Source: DAHUYF01 sp035945115 (GTDB lineage: Bacteria; Pseudomonadota; Alphaproteobacteria; ATCC43930; CGMCC-115725). Taken from it: a stretch of DNA of 64,000 nucleotides. A program made the translations under genes and the position numbers. The stretch is taken from contig DASZAN010000037.1 of NCBI GenBank assembly GCA_035945115.1, positions 13,451 to 77,450 on the forward strand, written 5' to 3'. Positions 38,227 to 46,818 of the stretch are shown in pieces (within the stretch, counting starts at the first letter, position 1; every line of letters starts with the position of its first letter). The notes beneath the pieces are model-generated. The model did no database searches, was not told where the DNA came from, and saw only the letters and a list, made by a program, of their open reading frames with translations.

Positions 38227-38418
38227 ATGGACGACGAGTCGCTCGGACTCTTTGGCGTGCTGCTGATCATGACGGCGGTGGTGATGAGCCATTCGCTGCA
38301 AAGCGGACATGCCATGTCGCTGCCATCGCTTCCTGCCATCACCTGGGAGGAAGTCGCCAACGCCTCGCTCTGCGGCCAGGAAACGCCGCAGGATTGCGAA
38401 AGCGCGCTCAGCCGCTGA
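38227..38418 (+). CDS. Possible small protein with N-terminal hydrophobic helix
   Basis: 63 codons from ATG 38227. The product begins MDDESLGLFGVLLIMTAVVM, a plausible membrane or signal-anchor helix, and continues HSLQSGHAMSLPSLPAITWEE to a short Cys-containing tail (CGQETPQDCESALSR). Codon third positions are GC-rich like real genes here. A weak GAAGGA lies upstream. It converges on the TRAP permease gene with 18 bases between. No family is recognised. Small overlapping frames exist on the other strand but their codon use is less convincing. Confidence 0.4.
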   Translation: MDDESLGLFGVLLIMTAVVMSHSLQSGHAMSLPSLPAITWEEVANASLCGQETPQDCESALSR

Positions 38419-38436
38419 GCGGTTCGCCTCGCACCC

Positions 38437-39735
38437 CTACATCCGTTCCGGCAGGAAAGTGGCGATCGCCGGGAAGGCGATGAGGATCACCAGGCGAATC
38501 ATGTCGGTGACGATGAAGGGCAGCACGCCCGAGAAGATGGTGAGAAAGCTCACCTCCGGCACCACGGTCTTGATGACGAACACGTTCATGCCGACGGGTG
38601 GATGGATCAATCCGAGCTCCACCGTCATGACGATGATGACGCCGAACCAGATGGGATCGAAGCCCAACGTGGCGATCACGGGGAAGATGATCGGCACTGT
38701 CAGGATGATCATGGCGAGCGCGTCCATGAGACAGCCCAGCACCAGATACATCACCATGATGAGGGCAAGCACGCCGTAGCGGCCGAGACCGAGCCCGGTC
38801 AGCAGCATCGTCACCTTTTGCGGCGTCTGCGTCACGGCGAGGAAATAGCCGAAGAGCAGCGCGCCGATCAGCACGGTGAAGATCGCCGCCGCCGTGCGCG
38901 TCGCCTGCAGCAGCGATTGGAGGAGTTGCTCTCGCGTGAGGCGCCGCCGCCAGAGGCTCAGCACGAAGGCACCGCCCGCGCCCATGCCGCCCGCCTCCGT
39001 CGGCGTGAAGACGCCGCCGTAAAGCCCGCCGATAACAAAGAGGAAGAGCACCAGCGGGGCCCAGACCTCACGCATCGCCGCGATCCGCTCGCGCCACGAG
39101 CTCGGCTGTCCCGCCGGGAGATATCCCGGCCACAGCAGGGCAATCGTGCTGATCGTCGCCACATACATTGAGACGGCGAGCAGACCCGGCAGGATGCCGG
39201 CGATGAAGAGCTTGCCGATATCCTGTTGGGTGATGAGCCCGTAGACGGCGAGTACCGTCGACGGCGGAAACATCGCGCCCAGCGTCCCGCCCGCCGCGAT
39301 GACGCCGGTCGAGAACGCCGGCGGATAGCGATGCGCGCGCATTTCCGGGTAGGCCACGGTCGAGAATGTCGCCGCGGTCGCGACCGAGGAGCCGCTGATC
39401 GCCGCGAAGCCGGCGCAAGCGGCGATGGTGGCGATGCCGAGGCCGCCCTTCAAATGTCCCACCACAGAGTTGGCGGCACGGAACAATTCGCGGCTCATGC
39501 CCGAGGCCGAGACGATCGCGCCCATCAGCAGGAACATCGGGATGACGCCGAAGGAATAATCGGCGACCGTGCGCATCGAGGTCTGGCCGACGAGCTTCAG
39601 CGCCGGCAAGCCGCCCTGGATGTAGGCGAAGCCGCTGACGCCGACCAAGCCCATCGCCATGCCGACGGGAACGCGCAGCAGCATCAGCGCGAAAAGCACG
39701 ACGAAGCCGATGACCGCGACGGCGTCGGTGCTCAA
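38437..39735 (-). CDS. dctM: TRAP transporter large permease (DctM-like)
   Basis: 432-residue inner-membrane protein of 11-12 helices that couples Na+ to solute uptake in tripartite ATP-independent periplasmic transporters. Family motifs: LFALMLLRVPVGMAMGLVG near 15-33, ISGSSVATAATFSTVAYPEM near 115-135, GGTLGAMFPPSTVLAVYG near 148-165, and LILTVPIIFPV-type C-terminal blocks. The start is TTG 39735, 7 bases after the DctQ stop, with GAGTGAGG just upstream. The order P-Q-M on the minus strand and the SBP below identify it as the third gene of the set. Confidence 0.9.
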   Translation of the reverse strand: MSTDAVAVIGFVVLFALMLLRVPVGMAMGLVGVSGFAYIQGGLPALKLVGQTSMRTVADYSFGVIPMFLLMGAIVSASGMSRELFRAANSVVGHLKGGLGIATIAACAGFAAISGSSVATAATFSTVAYPEMRAHRYPPAFSTGVIAAGGTLGAMFPPSTVLAVYGLITQQDIGKLFIAGILPGLLAVSMYVATISTIALLWPGYLPAGQPSSWRERIAAMREVWAPLVLFLFVIGGLYGGVFTPTEAGGMGAGGAFVLSLWRRRLTREQLLQSLLQATRTAAAIFTVLIGALLFGYFLAVTQTPQKVTMLLTGLGLGRYGVLALIMVMYLVLGCLMDALAMIILTVPIIFPVIATLGFDPIWFGVIIVMTVELGLIHPPVGMNVFVIKTVVPEVSFLTIFSGVLPFIVTDMIRLVILIAFPAIATFLPERM

Positions 39736-39742
39736 GTGAGCC

Positions 39743-40240
39743 TCACTCGACGGCCTTGATCGATTGGCCGCGGCCGAAGATCTCTGGCCGCACGATCAGG
39801 CGAAACGTGCGCACCGCGATCAGCAGCACCGCCGAGACGTCGCCCAACCAAGCGACGAGGAAGAACGGCCAGACCGGGAGATTGAGGTCGTAGGTCAGAA
39901 CATGGTCGGCGCGTGTCGTCATCACCTTGTCGAAGAGCGTGCCGGTCTGCACCGTCACCACACCCAGCAGCACCAAGGTTGCGAAAATGTCGATCACCTG
40001 CTTCATCCGCGGCCTCGCCGCCGACCAGACGAGGTCGACCGTGATGTGCGTTCCGCGATAGCTGGTGGCGGCGATGCCCCAGAAAATCAGAATGCCCAAG
40101 AGCATCCGGCCGAAATCGTAGCTGTCCGGGATGGAAACGCTGAAGAGCTTCCGCAGTAAGACCGAGATGAAGATGTCGGCGGCGACGATGCCGACGAAGA
40201 TTGCGGCGACCCATTCGATGGCATCGATGAAGCGATCCAT
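39743..40240 (-). CDS. dctQ: TRAP transporter small permease (DctQ-like)
   Basis: 165 residues from ATG 40240 with four predicted membrane helices: DAIEWVAAIFVGIVAADIFIS, then a second helix after RMLLGILIFWGIAATS, IFATLVLLGVVTVQTGTLF and WPFFLVAWLGDVSAVLLIAV. An upstream in-frame extension to about 40333 would have a Pro/Arg-rich N-terminus derived from a hairpin-repeat region, so the shorter start is preferred. DctQ pairs with DctM to form the membrane part of the transporter. The hairpin at 40367-40392 separates it from the binding-protein gene. Confidence 0.85.
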   Translation of the reverse strand: MDRFIDAIEWVAAIFVGIVAADIFISVLLRKLFSVSIPDSYDFGRMLLGILIFWGIAATSYRGTHITVDLVWSAARPRMKQVIDIFATLVLLGVVTVQTGTLFDKVMTTRADHVLTYDLNLPVWPFFLVAWLGDVSAVLLIAVRTFRLIVRPEIFGRGQSIKAVE

Positions 40241-40366
40241 GCGATTGCGCCGCGGCACGGCTTGTGATGTTGGCGCGGTGCGCTGGGGCGTGCTCCTCTC
40301 CGCCCTTGGGGGAAGCTCGGTGTTTGCCGGCATCGTTGCGTCAGCGGAGCTACCCACCTCCTCTAA

Positions 40367-40392
40367 CTCCTCCGCCCTTCAGGGCGGAGGAG
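40367..40392. terminator. Hairpin in the dctP-dctQ intergenic gap
   Basis: A 12-bp perfect complement (CTCCTCCGCCCT / AGGGCGGAGGAG) with only two loop bases lies between the binding protein and the small permease genes. It is likely an mRNA-stability or partial-termination element that lowers permease output relative to the binding protein. The same CCTCTCCGCCC string recurs at 40294-40304 and 54407-54417. Confidence 0.6.
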
Positions 40393-40424
40393 GACCAGTT
40401 TGGTGATCCAGATAGACCGCGCGC

Positions 40425-41447
40425 TCAATACGCCGCTTTGTACTGATCAAGCTTGCCCTTGAGCTCGCCCATCACCTTGTCGGGATCGAGGCCGGTCTTG
40501 CGCACCGCCTCGCTCCACGCCTTGTGAAGTGGCTCGGCGGCCTTTCGCCAGGCCGCCAGTTGCGCATCCGTGATTGGGTAGACCTCATGGCCAGCTTCGG
40601 CCTTGATCCTGTCGCGGCCGGCGGCCTCCCACTCGGCCCAGGGTGCGGCGATCTTCTCAGCCCATTCGGTCGTGCAATGGGCGTCGATGACTTGCCGCTG
40701 CGCCGGCGACATCGCCTCGTATTTCCCCTTGTTCATCACCCAGACGAAGGTGGTGACATAGAAGGGCGCGTCCATATGGTATTTCGTCGCCTTGTCGATG
40801 CCGAAGAGGATCATCGACTCCCAAGGGAAGGTGATGGCATCGGCGACGCCGCGCTCGAGCACGTCGCGGGCTTCGGGCGCCGAGGCCTGTACGTTGGTGC
40901 CGCCCAGAGAGGTGACGAACTGTCCGATGGTCGCGGTCGCCGGCCGCACCTTGAGGCCGCGGATATCGGTGGGCTCGACGATCTTCTTGCTGCGTGAATG
41001 GAAGACGCCGGGATCGTGCACGAAGCCCAGGCAGTAATGCACGTCCTTCATTTCCGCGGCGGCGTATTTGCGGTACCAGCGGTCGAGCGCCTCCGAGCCG
41101 CCTTTGGCATTGCTCATGAGAAACGGCAACTCGCCGGCGGCGATGACGGGAAAGCGCCCCGGCTGATAGCCGGGATTGACATAGGTGAAGTCGGCGATGC
41201 CGTCTCGCGCCATGTCGTAATGATCGACCGCCTTACCGAGCTGCTGCGCCGGGAAGATCGTCGACTTGATCGTGCTGCCCGATGCCTTCTCGATATCGGC
41301 TGCCCACGCTTGAAACGCGGGATGGAGCGGATGCGCCGGCGGCACCCAATGCGAGAGCTTGAGCTCCACCGTGGGATCGGCGGCGAGCGCGCTTCCGCTG
41401 CACGCGCAGAGCAGGGCCAATGCCAGCCCGATTGCCGGATGCCTCAT
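40425..41447 (-). CDS. dctP: TRAP transporter substrate-binding protein (DctP-like)
   Basis: 340 residues, with a Sec signal MRHPAIGLALALLCACSGSALA (about residues 1-22), so periplasmic. The mature protein starts DPTVELKLSHWVPPAHPLHPAF and contains the DctP-family core DIRGLKVRPATATIGQFVTSLGG near 170-190, where the substrate carboxylate is bound by a conserved Arg, and GVADAITFPWESM near residue 215. First gene of a P-Q-M TRAP operon on the minus strand. Solute unknown: dicarboxylates, sugar acids and amino acids are all used by family members. It diverges from the peptide ABC importer across about 190 bp. Confidence 0.92.
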   Translation of the reverse strand: MRHPAIGLALALLCACSGSALAADPTVELKLSHWVPPAHPLHPAFQAWAADIEKASGSTIKSTIFPAQQLGKAVDHYDMARDGIADFTYVNPGYQPGRFPVIAAGELPFLMSNAKGGSEALDRWYRKYAAAEMKDVHYCLGFVHDPGVFHSRSKKIVEPTDIRGLKVRPATATIGQFVTSLGGTNVQASAPEARDVLERGVADAITFPWESMILFGIDKATKYHMDAPFYVTTFVWVMNKGKYEAMSPAQRQVIDAHCTTEWAEKIAAPWAEWEAAGRDRIKAEAGHEVYPITDAQLAAWRKAAEPLHKAWSEAVRKTGLDPDKVMGELKGKLDQYKAAY

Positions 41448-41635
41448 CGCGTCTCCTCCCTGTTGTCACGCCTGTTCTTCTTTGGCTGTTTGTAACCGGC
41501 GCGTCCGCTGGCCCGCAACATGCCTATGCGGCCGAGCGGCGTGGACGTTTGCCATTGTTGCGCCGATGCCGCTAGCCTAAGGTGCAGACAATAAGCAATG
41601 GCGCCCAAGGAATGCGCCGGGGTTGGGAGGCACAG

Positions 41636-43228
41636 ATGCGTGGATCGCGAGGGACGCTCGAATGCGTGCTGTTGGCGGCGCTCTTTGCGCTGTCGCTGGC
41701 GCCAGCGGCACTGGCGCAGACATCGGGCAAGACCATCAAATTCATTCCCGAAGCGGATTTGCGCAGCCTCGATCCGATCTGGACCACGGCGTATATCACG
41801 CGCAACCACGGCTATATGGTCTACGACACGCTCTTTGCCCTCGACGAGCATTTCAAGCCGCAGCCGCAAATGGTGGACACATGGAAGGTGAGCGACGACA
41901 AGCTCACTTACACCTTCACGCTGCGCGAGGGGCTCAAATTCCACGACGGCACGCCCGTCCGCTCGGCCGATTGCATCGCCTCGCTGGCGCGGTGGATGAA
42001 GCGCGACGTGCTGGGCCAGGCGATGGCCGAGGCGGTGGGCGAGATGAAAGCGGCGGACGATAAGAGCTTCGCGATCGTCCTCAAGAAGCCCTTCCCGCTG
42101 CTGCTGGAAGCGATCGGCAAGCTGTCGAGCAACGTGCCCTTCATCCTGCCGGAGCGGCTTGCCAAGACCGACGCCAACACGCAGGTGACGGAGGCCACTG
42201 GCTCCGGGCCCTTCAAGTTCGTGAAGGAGGAATGGGTTCCCGGCAACAAAGCCGTCTACGTCAAGAATCCCGATTACGTGCCGCGCAAGGAGCCGCCGAG
42301 CTGGGCGGCGGGCGGCAAGGTGGTGAAGGTCGACCGTGTCGAATGGGTCTACATCCCCGACAGCGCCACGGCCGCCGCCGCGGTCAATGCCGGCGAAGTC
42401 GACTGGTGGCAGCAGTTGCCGCCCGATCTCGTGCCACTCTTGCAGCAGAACAAGGACGTGGTCGTCGCCAATGTCGATCCCTTGGGCTCGATCGGCGTCA
42501 TGCGCTTCAACCATCTCCTGCCACCCTTCAACAACGAGAAGATGCGTCAGGCGCTGCTCTACGTCGTCGATCAGAAGGATGTGATGACGGCGCTCGCCGG
42601 CGAAGAGAAGAACTGGAAGACTTGTTACTCCTATTTCACCTGCGGCACGCCGATGTCGACCGAGGCAGGCGCCGATGCGCTCAAAGGCAAGCGCGATCCG
42701 GCCAGAGCGAAGGCGTTGCTGAAGGATGCCGGCTACAACGGCGAGCGCGTGGTGATGATGACGGCGACCGATCAGCCGATCGTCAATTCGCAAGCGCAGG
42801 TGATTTCCGAAGAGCTGCGCGGCATCGGCGTCAATGTCGATCTGCAAGCCATGGATTGGGGCACGCTCATCACCCGCCGCGCCTCCAAGGAGCCGATCGA
42901 CAAAGGCGGCTGGAACATCTTCTTCACTTGGTTCATCGGCCCCGACCTCGCCAACCCCGCGCTGAGCATCCCCGTGCGCGCCAATGGCGAGAAGGCCTGG
43001 TTCGGCTGGCCAAGCGACGAGAAGCTCGAAGCGCTCCGGGCGCAATGGTTCGCCGCGCCCAACGTCGACGCACAGAAACAGCTCGCTGCCGAGGTGCAGG
43101 AAGAAGCGTTCAAGGATGTGCCCTACATCCCGACCGGACAGTTCGTCATCCCGACGGCTTATCGCAAAGGCCTGAAGGGGGTGACGGTGGCGCCGGTCGT
43201 GTTCCTTTGGAATGTGGAGAAGCAATAG
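41636..43228 (+). CDS. Peptide/nickel-type ABC transporter substrate-binding protein (copy 1)
   Basis: 530-residue periplasmic binding protein of SBP cluster C (DppA/OppA-like). Sec signal GTLECVLLAALFALSLAPAALA follows a short charged start (MRGSR). Family landmarks: DPIWTTAYITRNHGYMVYDTL near 45-65, LREGLKFHDGTPV near 95-107, GSGPFKFVKEEWVPG near 190, and a C-terminal DVPYIPTGQFVIPT. ATG 41636 has TGGGAGG just upstream; an in-frame ATG at 41582 has none. It is followed by a second binding protein with shared blocks (QAMDWGT; RANGEKAWFGWPSD). It probably feeds the permease pair further down. Confidence 0.9.
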   Translation: MRGSRGTLECVLLAALFALSLAPAALAQTSGKTIKFIPEADLRSLDPIWTTAYITRNHGYMVYDTLFALDEHFKPQPQMVDTWKVSDDKLTYTFTLREGLKFHDGTPVRSADCIASLARWMKRDVLGQAMAEAVGEMKAADDKSFAIVLKKPFPLLLEAIGKLSSNVPFILPERLAKTDANTQVTEATGSGPFKFVKEEWVPGNKAVYVKNPDYVPRKEPPSWAAGGKVVKVDRVEWVYIPDSATAAAAVNAGEVDWWQQLPPDLVPLLQQNKDVVVANVDPLGSIGVMRFNHLLPPFNNEKMRQALLYVVDQKDVMTALAGEEKNWKTCYSYFTCGTPMSTEAGADALKGKRDPARAKALLKDAGYNGERVVMMTATDQPIVNSQAQVISEELRGIGVNVDLQAMDWGTLITRRASKEPIDKGGWNIFFTWFIGPDLANPALSIPVRANGEKAWFGWPSDEKLEALRAQWFAAPNVDAQKQLAAEVQEEAFKDVPYIPTGQFVIPTAYRKGLKGVTVAPVVFLWNVEKQ

Positions 43229-43241
43229 CGGAGGCGGCTTG

Positions 43242-44822
43242 ATGCGCCGGCGCGATCTCCTCAAAGCGGGCGCTGCGGCGGCGGTGAGCATCGCCGCGCC
43301 TCTCCCCGTGCGCGCGGAGCGGAGCCGGACGCTTACCTTCGCGCCGCAATCGGATTTGACCGTGCTCGATCCGGTCTGGACCACCGCGACGGTGACGCGC
43401 AATCACGGTTATCTCGTCTTTGACACGCTTTATGGCCTCGACGCCGAGCAGAAGGCGGAGCCACAGATGCTCGAGGGCCACGCGGTCGAGGATGGCGGCA
43501 AGCGCTGGCGCCTCGCCCTGCGCGACGGTCTCAAATTCCATGACGGCGAGAAGGTGCGCGCCGTCGATGTGGTGGCGAGCCTCCGCCGCTGGGGTGCCCG
43601 CGACATGTTCGGCCAGGCGCTGATGGACCGGGTCGACGAGCTCGCCGCACGCGACGACAAAACCGTGGAGGTGCGGCTCAAGGAGCCCTTCCCGCGCTTA
43701 CCCGATGCGCTCGGCAAGCCCGATGCCAACATGCCCTGCATCATGCCGGAGCGTCTCGCCGCGGGCGATCCCTTCAAGCAGATCACCGAGATGATCGGCA
43801 GCGGCCCTTACCGCTACGTGGCATCCGAACGCATCGCCGGCTCGCAGGTGGTCTACGAGAAATTCAAGGACTACGTGCCGCGCGCGAGCGGCACCGCGGC
43901 CTTCACTGCCGGGCCGAAGCTCGCGCAGTTCGACCGTATCAAATGGACGGTGCTGCCCGATCCCGGCACCGCCGCCAACGCGCTCATCTCCGGCGAGATC
44001 GATTGGTGGGAGCAGCCGACGCCCGATCTCGTGCCGCTCCTTGAGGGCAGCGGCAAGATCAACGTCGTCAAAGATCCGCTGATGAGCGGCATCGGCGCGA
44101 TGCGCTTCAATTTCCTCTATCCGCCCTTCGACAAACCGGCCATTCGCCGCGCCGTGCTCATGGCAGTGCGCCAGGCCGATTTCATGACCGCGGTCGCCGG
44201 CACCGACCGCAGGTATTGGCGCGACAAGATCGGCGTCTTCAACGTCATCTCGCCGCTCGCGACGGACGCCGGCACGGAGGTCATGAGCGGCGACAATGAG
44301 AAGGCGAAGCGCGCGCTCGAAACCGCCGGATATCAGGGGGAGCGCGTCATCATCTTGGCACCCGTCGATTTCGCCAGCATCTATCCGCTCGCCGAAGTGG
44401 GTGCCGACGTTCTGAAGAAGGTCGGCATGAACGTCGATCTCCAAGCGATGGATTGGGGCACGGTGGTGCAGCGCCGCGCCAGCAAGGAGCCGCCGGAAAA
44501 GCGCGGCTGGAACATCTTCTTCACTTATCTTTTCGGCACCAACGAGTTCAGCCCCGCGGCGCATCTGGGGCTTCGCGCCAATGGCGAGAAGGCTTGGTTC
44601 GGCTGGCCGAGCGATCCCAAGCTCGAAGAGCTCCGCCGCGATTGGTTCGCCGCCACTGATGTCGCCGAGCAGAAACGTCTTTGCGGCGCCATCCAACAGG
44701 AAGCTTTCGATTTCGTGCCCTTCGTGCCGCTCGGCCAATATTTCCAGCCGACCGCCTTCCGCCGCGACCTCACCGGCGTCCGCCAGGGCTTCGCGCAATT
44801 CTATGATCTGCGCTGGAGCTGA
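43242..44822 (+). CDS. Peptide/nickel-type ABC transporter substrate-binding protein (copy 2)
   Basis: 526-residue paralogue of the gene 13 bases upstream. Its N-terminus, MRRRDLLKAGAAAAVSIAAP, is a twin-arginine style signal (Tat) rather than the Sec signal of copy 1, so the two proteins may be exported by different routes. Shared blocks with copy 1: DLTVLDPVWTTATVTRNHGY, GSGPYRYVASERIAGS, QAMDWGTVVQRRASKEP, and RANGEKAWFGWPSD. ATG 43242 is supported by GAGGCGG. Divergence in the middle third suggests different ligands. The hairpin at 44893-44938 follows the stop. Confidence 0.9.
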   Translation: MRRRDLLKAGAAAAVSIAAPLPVRAERSRTLTFAPQSDLTVLDPVWTTATVTRNHGYLVFDTLYGLDAEQKAEPQMLEGHAVEDGGKRWRLALRDGLKFHDGEKVRAVDVVASLRRWGARDMFGQALMDRVDELAARDDKTVEVRLKEPFPRLPDALGKPDANMPCIMPERLAAGDPFKQITEMIGSGPYRYVASERIAGSQVVYEKFKDYVPRASGTAAFTAGPKLAQFDRIKWTVLPDPGTAANALISGEIDWWEQPTPDLVPLLEGSGKINVVKDPLMSGIGAMRFNFLYPPFDKPAIRRAVLMAVRQADFMTAVAGTDRRYWRDKIGVFNVISPLATDAGTEVMSGDNEKAKRALETAGYQGERVIILAPVDFASIYPLAEVGADVLKKVGMNVDLQAMDWGTVVQRRASKEPPEKRGWNIFFTYLFGTNEFSPAAHLGLRANGEKAWFGWPSDPKLEELRRDWFAATDVAEQKRLCGAIQQEAFDFVPFVPLGQYFQPTAFRRDLTGVRQGFAQFYDLRWS

Positions 44823-44846
44823 GGCGCGCAATTCCGTGGCGCAGCT

Positions 44847-44962
44847 CCCCCTCACCCTGTCCCTCTCCCCGATCGGGAGAGGGGACGCGCGACGCTGTTC
44901 TTGCCCCTCTCCCCTCGGGGAGAGGGGCAAGAACAGCGCGAAGCGCTGGGAAGGTGAGGGGG
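44847..44962. repeat. Nested palindromic repeats with a perfect 22-bp-arm hairpin
   Basis: Outer arms CCCCCTCACC at 44847-44856 and GGTGAGGGGG at 44953-44962 enclose two palindromes. The first is centred on CCCTCTCCC...GGGAGAGGG. The second has 22-nt perfect inverted arms at 44893-44914 and 44917-44938, with a two-base TC spacer. It lies between the second binding-protein gene and the permease genes, an apt place for mRNA stabilisation and lower downstream expression. Sequences of this CCCTCTCCCC type are dispersed in many proteobacteria. Confidence 0.75.
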
Positions 44963-44991
44963 CGGTCGGTGCGAGTGAAGGCGCTTAGCCC

Positions 44992-45933
44992 ATGCTCGCC
45001 TACATCATCCGCCGCCTTCTCGCGACGATTCCCGTTATGGGCGTCGTCGCGCTCTTCGTCTTCTCGCTGCTCTACATCGCGCCGGGCGATCCTGCCGCAG
45101 TGATTGCCGGCGATCTCGCCACATCCGAGGACATCGCCCGCATCCATGCCAAGCTCGGCCTCGACGAGCCGTTCCTCTTGCGCTTCGGCAATTGGCTTTG
45201 GGGCGTGCTCCACGGCGATCTCGGCGTCTCCATCTTCACCAACCTGCCGGTGACGCAACTCATCGGCCAACGGCTCGAGCCCACCGCCGCCCTCACCATC
45301 TTCACGCTCATCGTCAGCATCGCCTTCGCCATTCCCTTGGGCGTGGTCGCGGCCTGGAAGGTCGGCACCTGGATCGATCGCGGCGTGATGGTGATCGCCG
45401 TCTTGGGTTTCTCGCTGCCGTCCTTCGTGCTCGCCTACATCCTCATCTTGGCGTTCTCGATCGAGCTCGATTGGCTGCCGGTGCAAGGCTATGTCAGCAT
45501 CCGCGACGGCTTCCTACCGTTCATCGCCCATCTCATCCTGCCGAGCATCGCGCTTGGGCTCATCTATGGCGCGCTCATCGCGCGCATCACCCGCGCCAGC
45601 ATGCTCGAGGTGCTTAGCCAGGATTATATCCGCACCGCGCAGGCCAAAGGCCTCGCCCAAGATGCGGTACTGGTGCGTCACGCGCTGCGCAACGCCGCCA
45701 TTCCCATCGCCACGGTCATCGGTATCGGTCTTGCGCTCTTGATCAGCGGCGTCATCGTCACCGAGACCGTCTTCGCCATTCCCGGCATCGGTCGTCTCAC
45801 CGTCGATGCCATTCTCCGCCGCGACTATCCGATCATCCAAGGCGTGATCCTCATGTTCTCAGCGGCCTATGTGCTGGTCAATCTCGCCGTCGACGTCAGC
45901 TACACGCTGCTCGATCCACGAGTGAGGTACTGA
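44992..45933 (+). CDS. ABC transporter permease, DppB-like
   Basis: 313 residues with about six membrane helices. Starts MLAYIIRRLLATIPVMGVVALF, a typical DppB opening, with the first large periplasmic loop GDPAAVIAGDLATSEDIARIH. The EAA-loop that meets the ATPase is QDYIRTAQAKGLAQDAVL near residue 209-226, and the last helices have TETVFAIPGIGRLTVDAI. It overlaps the DppC-like gene by one base. With that partner it forms the membrane channel for the binding proteins upstream. Confidence 0.92.
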   Translation: MLAYIIRRLLATIPVMGVVALFVFSLLYIAPGDPAAVIAGDLATSEDIARIHAKLGLDEPFLLRFGNWLWGVLHGDLGVSIFTNLPVTQLIGQRLEPTAALTIFTLIVSIAFAIPLGVVAAWKVGTWIDRGVMVIAVLGFSLPSFVLAYILILAFSIELDWLPVQGYVSIRDGFLPFIAHLILPSIALGLIYGALIARITRASMLEVLSQDYIRTAQAKGLAQDAVLVRHALRNAAIPIATVIGIGLALLISGVIVTETVFAIPGIGRLTVDAILRRDYPIIQGVILMFSAAYVLVNLAVDVSYTLLDPRVRY

Positions 45934-46811
45934 TGGCGACGATCCTTCCCGCCGAGATGGCCGCGCCCATCGCGCCCCGACATTGGCTCCTCGAGGCGGT
46001 ACGCCGGCATCCCACTGTGGTGGCAGGCGGCGTGATCCTCTTCCTTATCGCCGCCACCGCGGTGCTCGCGCCTTATCTCGGCACCACCGATCCGCTGGCG
46101 GTCTCGCCGGTGAAGCGCCTGCGTTTTCCCTCGCCGGTCTCCTGGTTCGGCACCGACCCTTACGGCCGCGACGTTTACAGCCGCACGCTCTTCGGCGCAC
46201 GCGTCTCGCTTCAGGTGGGGCTCGGTGTGGCGATTTTCAGCACCGCTGTCGGCCTCGCCATCGGCCTCGTCACCGGCTTCAGCCGCATCGTCGATGCGAT
46301 CCTCATGCGCTTTATGGACGGTCTCATGTCGGTGCCGCCGGTCCTGCTGGCGATCGCGCTCATGGCGCTCACCAAGGCGAGCCTCGGCAACGTCATCTTC
46401 GCCATCACCCTTTCCGAGGTGCCGCGCGTCGCCCGCCTCGTGCGCGGCGTCGTGCTGTCGCTGCGCGAGCAGCCCTTCGTCGAGGCAGCCGTCGCAGCGG
46501 GCACGCCATTTTTTCGCACCCTCTGGCGCCATATCCTCCCCAACACCGTGGCGCCGGTGCTGGTGCAGGCCACATATATCTGCGCCTCCGCCATGATCAC
46601 CGAGGCGGTGCTGAGCTTCATCGGCGCCGGCACGCCGCCGCAAATTCCGAGCTGGGGCAACATCATGGCGGAAGGCCGCAGCTATTTTCAGATCAGGCCC
46701 TATCTCATCATCTTTCCCGGCGTCTTCCTCTCGCTCACCGTGCTGGCCGTGAACCTGGTGGGCGACGGCCTCCGCGACGCGCTCGATCCGCGCCTCGCGC
46801 GGCGCATGTGA
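45933..46811 (+). CDS. ABC transporter permease, DppC-like
   Basis: 292 residues. First helix near residues 31-49 (VVAGGVILFLIAATAVLAP), then a periplasmic GTDPYGRDVYSRTLFGARVSL, the classic DppC/OppC entry. The EAA loop is LREQPFVEAAVAAGTPFFRT, near 182-201, and the C-terminal block is SWGNIMAEGRSYFQ. It pairs with the DppB-like permease (1-base overlap) and is followed 7 bases later by the first ATPase gene. No independent substrate information. Confidence 0.92.
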   Translation: MATILPAEMAAPIAPRHWLLEAVRRHPTVVAGGVILFLIAATAVLAPYLGTTDPLAVSPVKRLRFPSPVSWFGTDPYGRDVYSRTLFGARVSLQVGLGVAIFSTAVGLAIGLVTGFSRIVDAILMRFMDGLMSVPPVLLAIALMALTKASLGNVIFAITLSEVPRVARLVRGVVLSLREQPFVEAAVAAGTPFFRTLWRHILPNTVAPVLVQATYICASAMITEAVLSFIGAGTPPQIPSWGNIMAEGRSYFQIRPYLIIFPGVFLSLTVLAVNLVGDGLRDALDPRLARRM

Positions 46812-46818
46812 GAATGCC

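Noticed and set aside
40241..40333. Upstream extension of the DctQ-like protein
   Set aside because: The added residues come from a hairpin-repeat region and are Pro/Arg-rich; the membrane protein starts naturally at 40240.
41444..43402. Minus-strand frame of 652 codons opposite the binding protein
   Set aside because: Composition artefact; spans into the neighbouring gene without signals.
44847..44962. Repeated palindromes considered as a CRISPR array
   Set aside because: Only one locus with nested inverted arms, no regularly spaced direct repeats and no cas gene.
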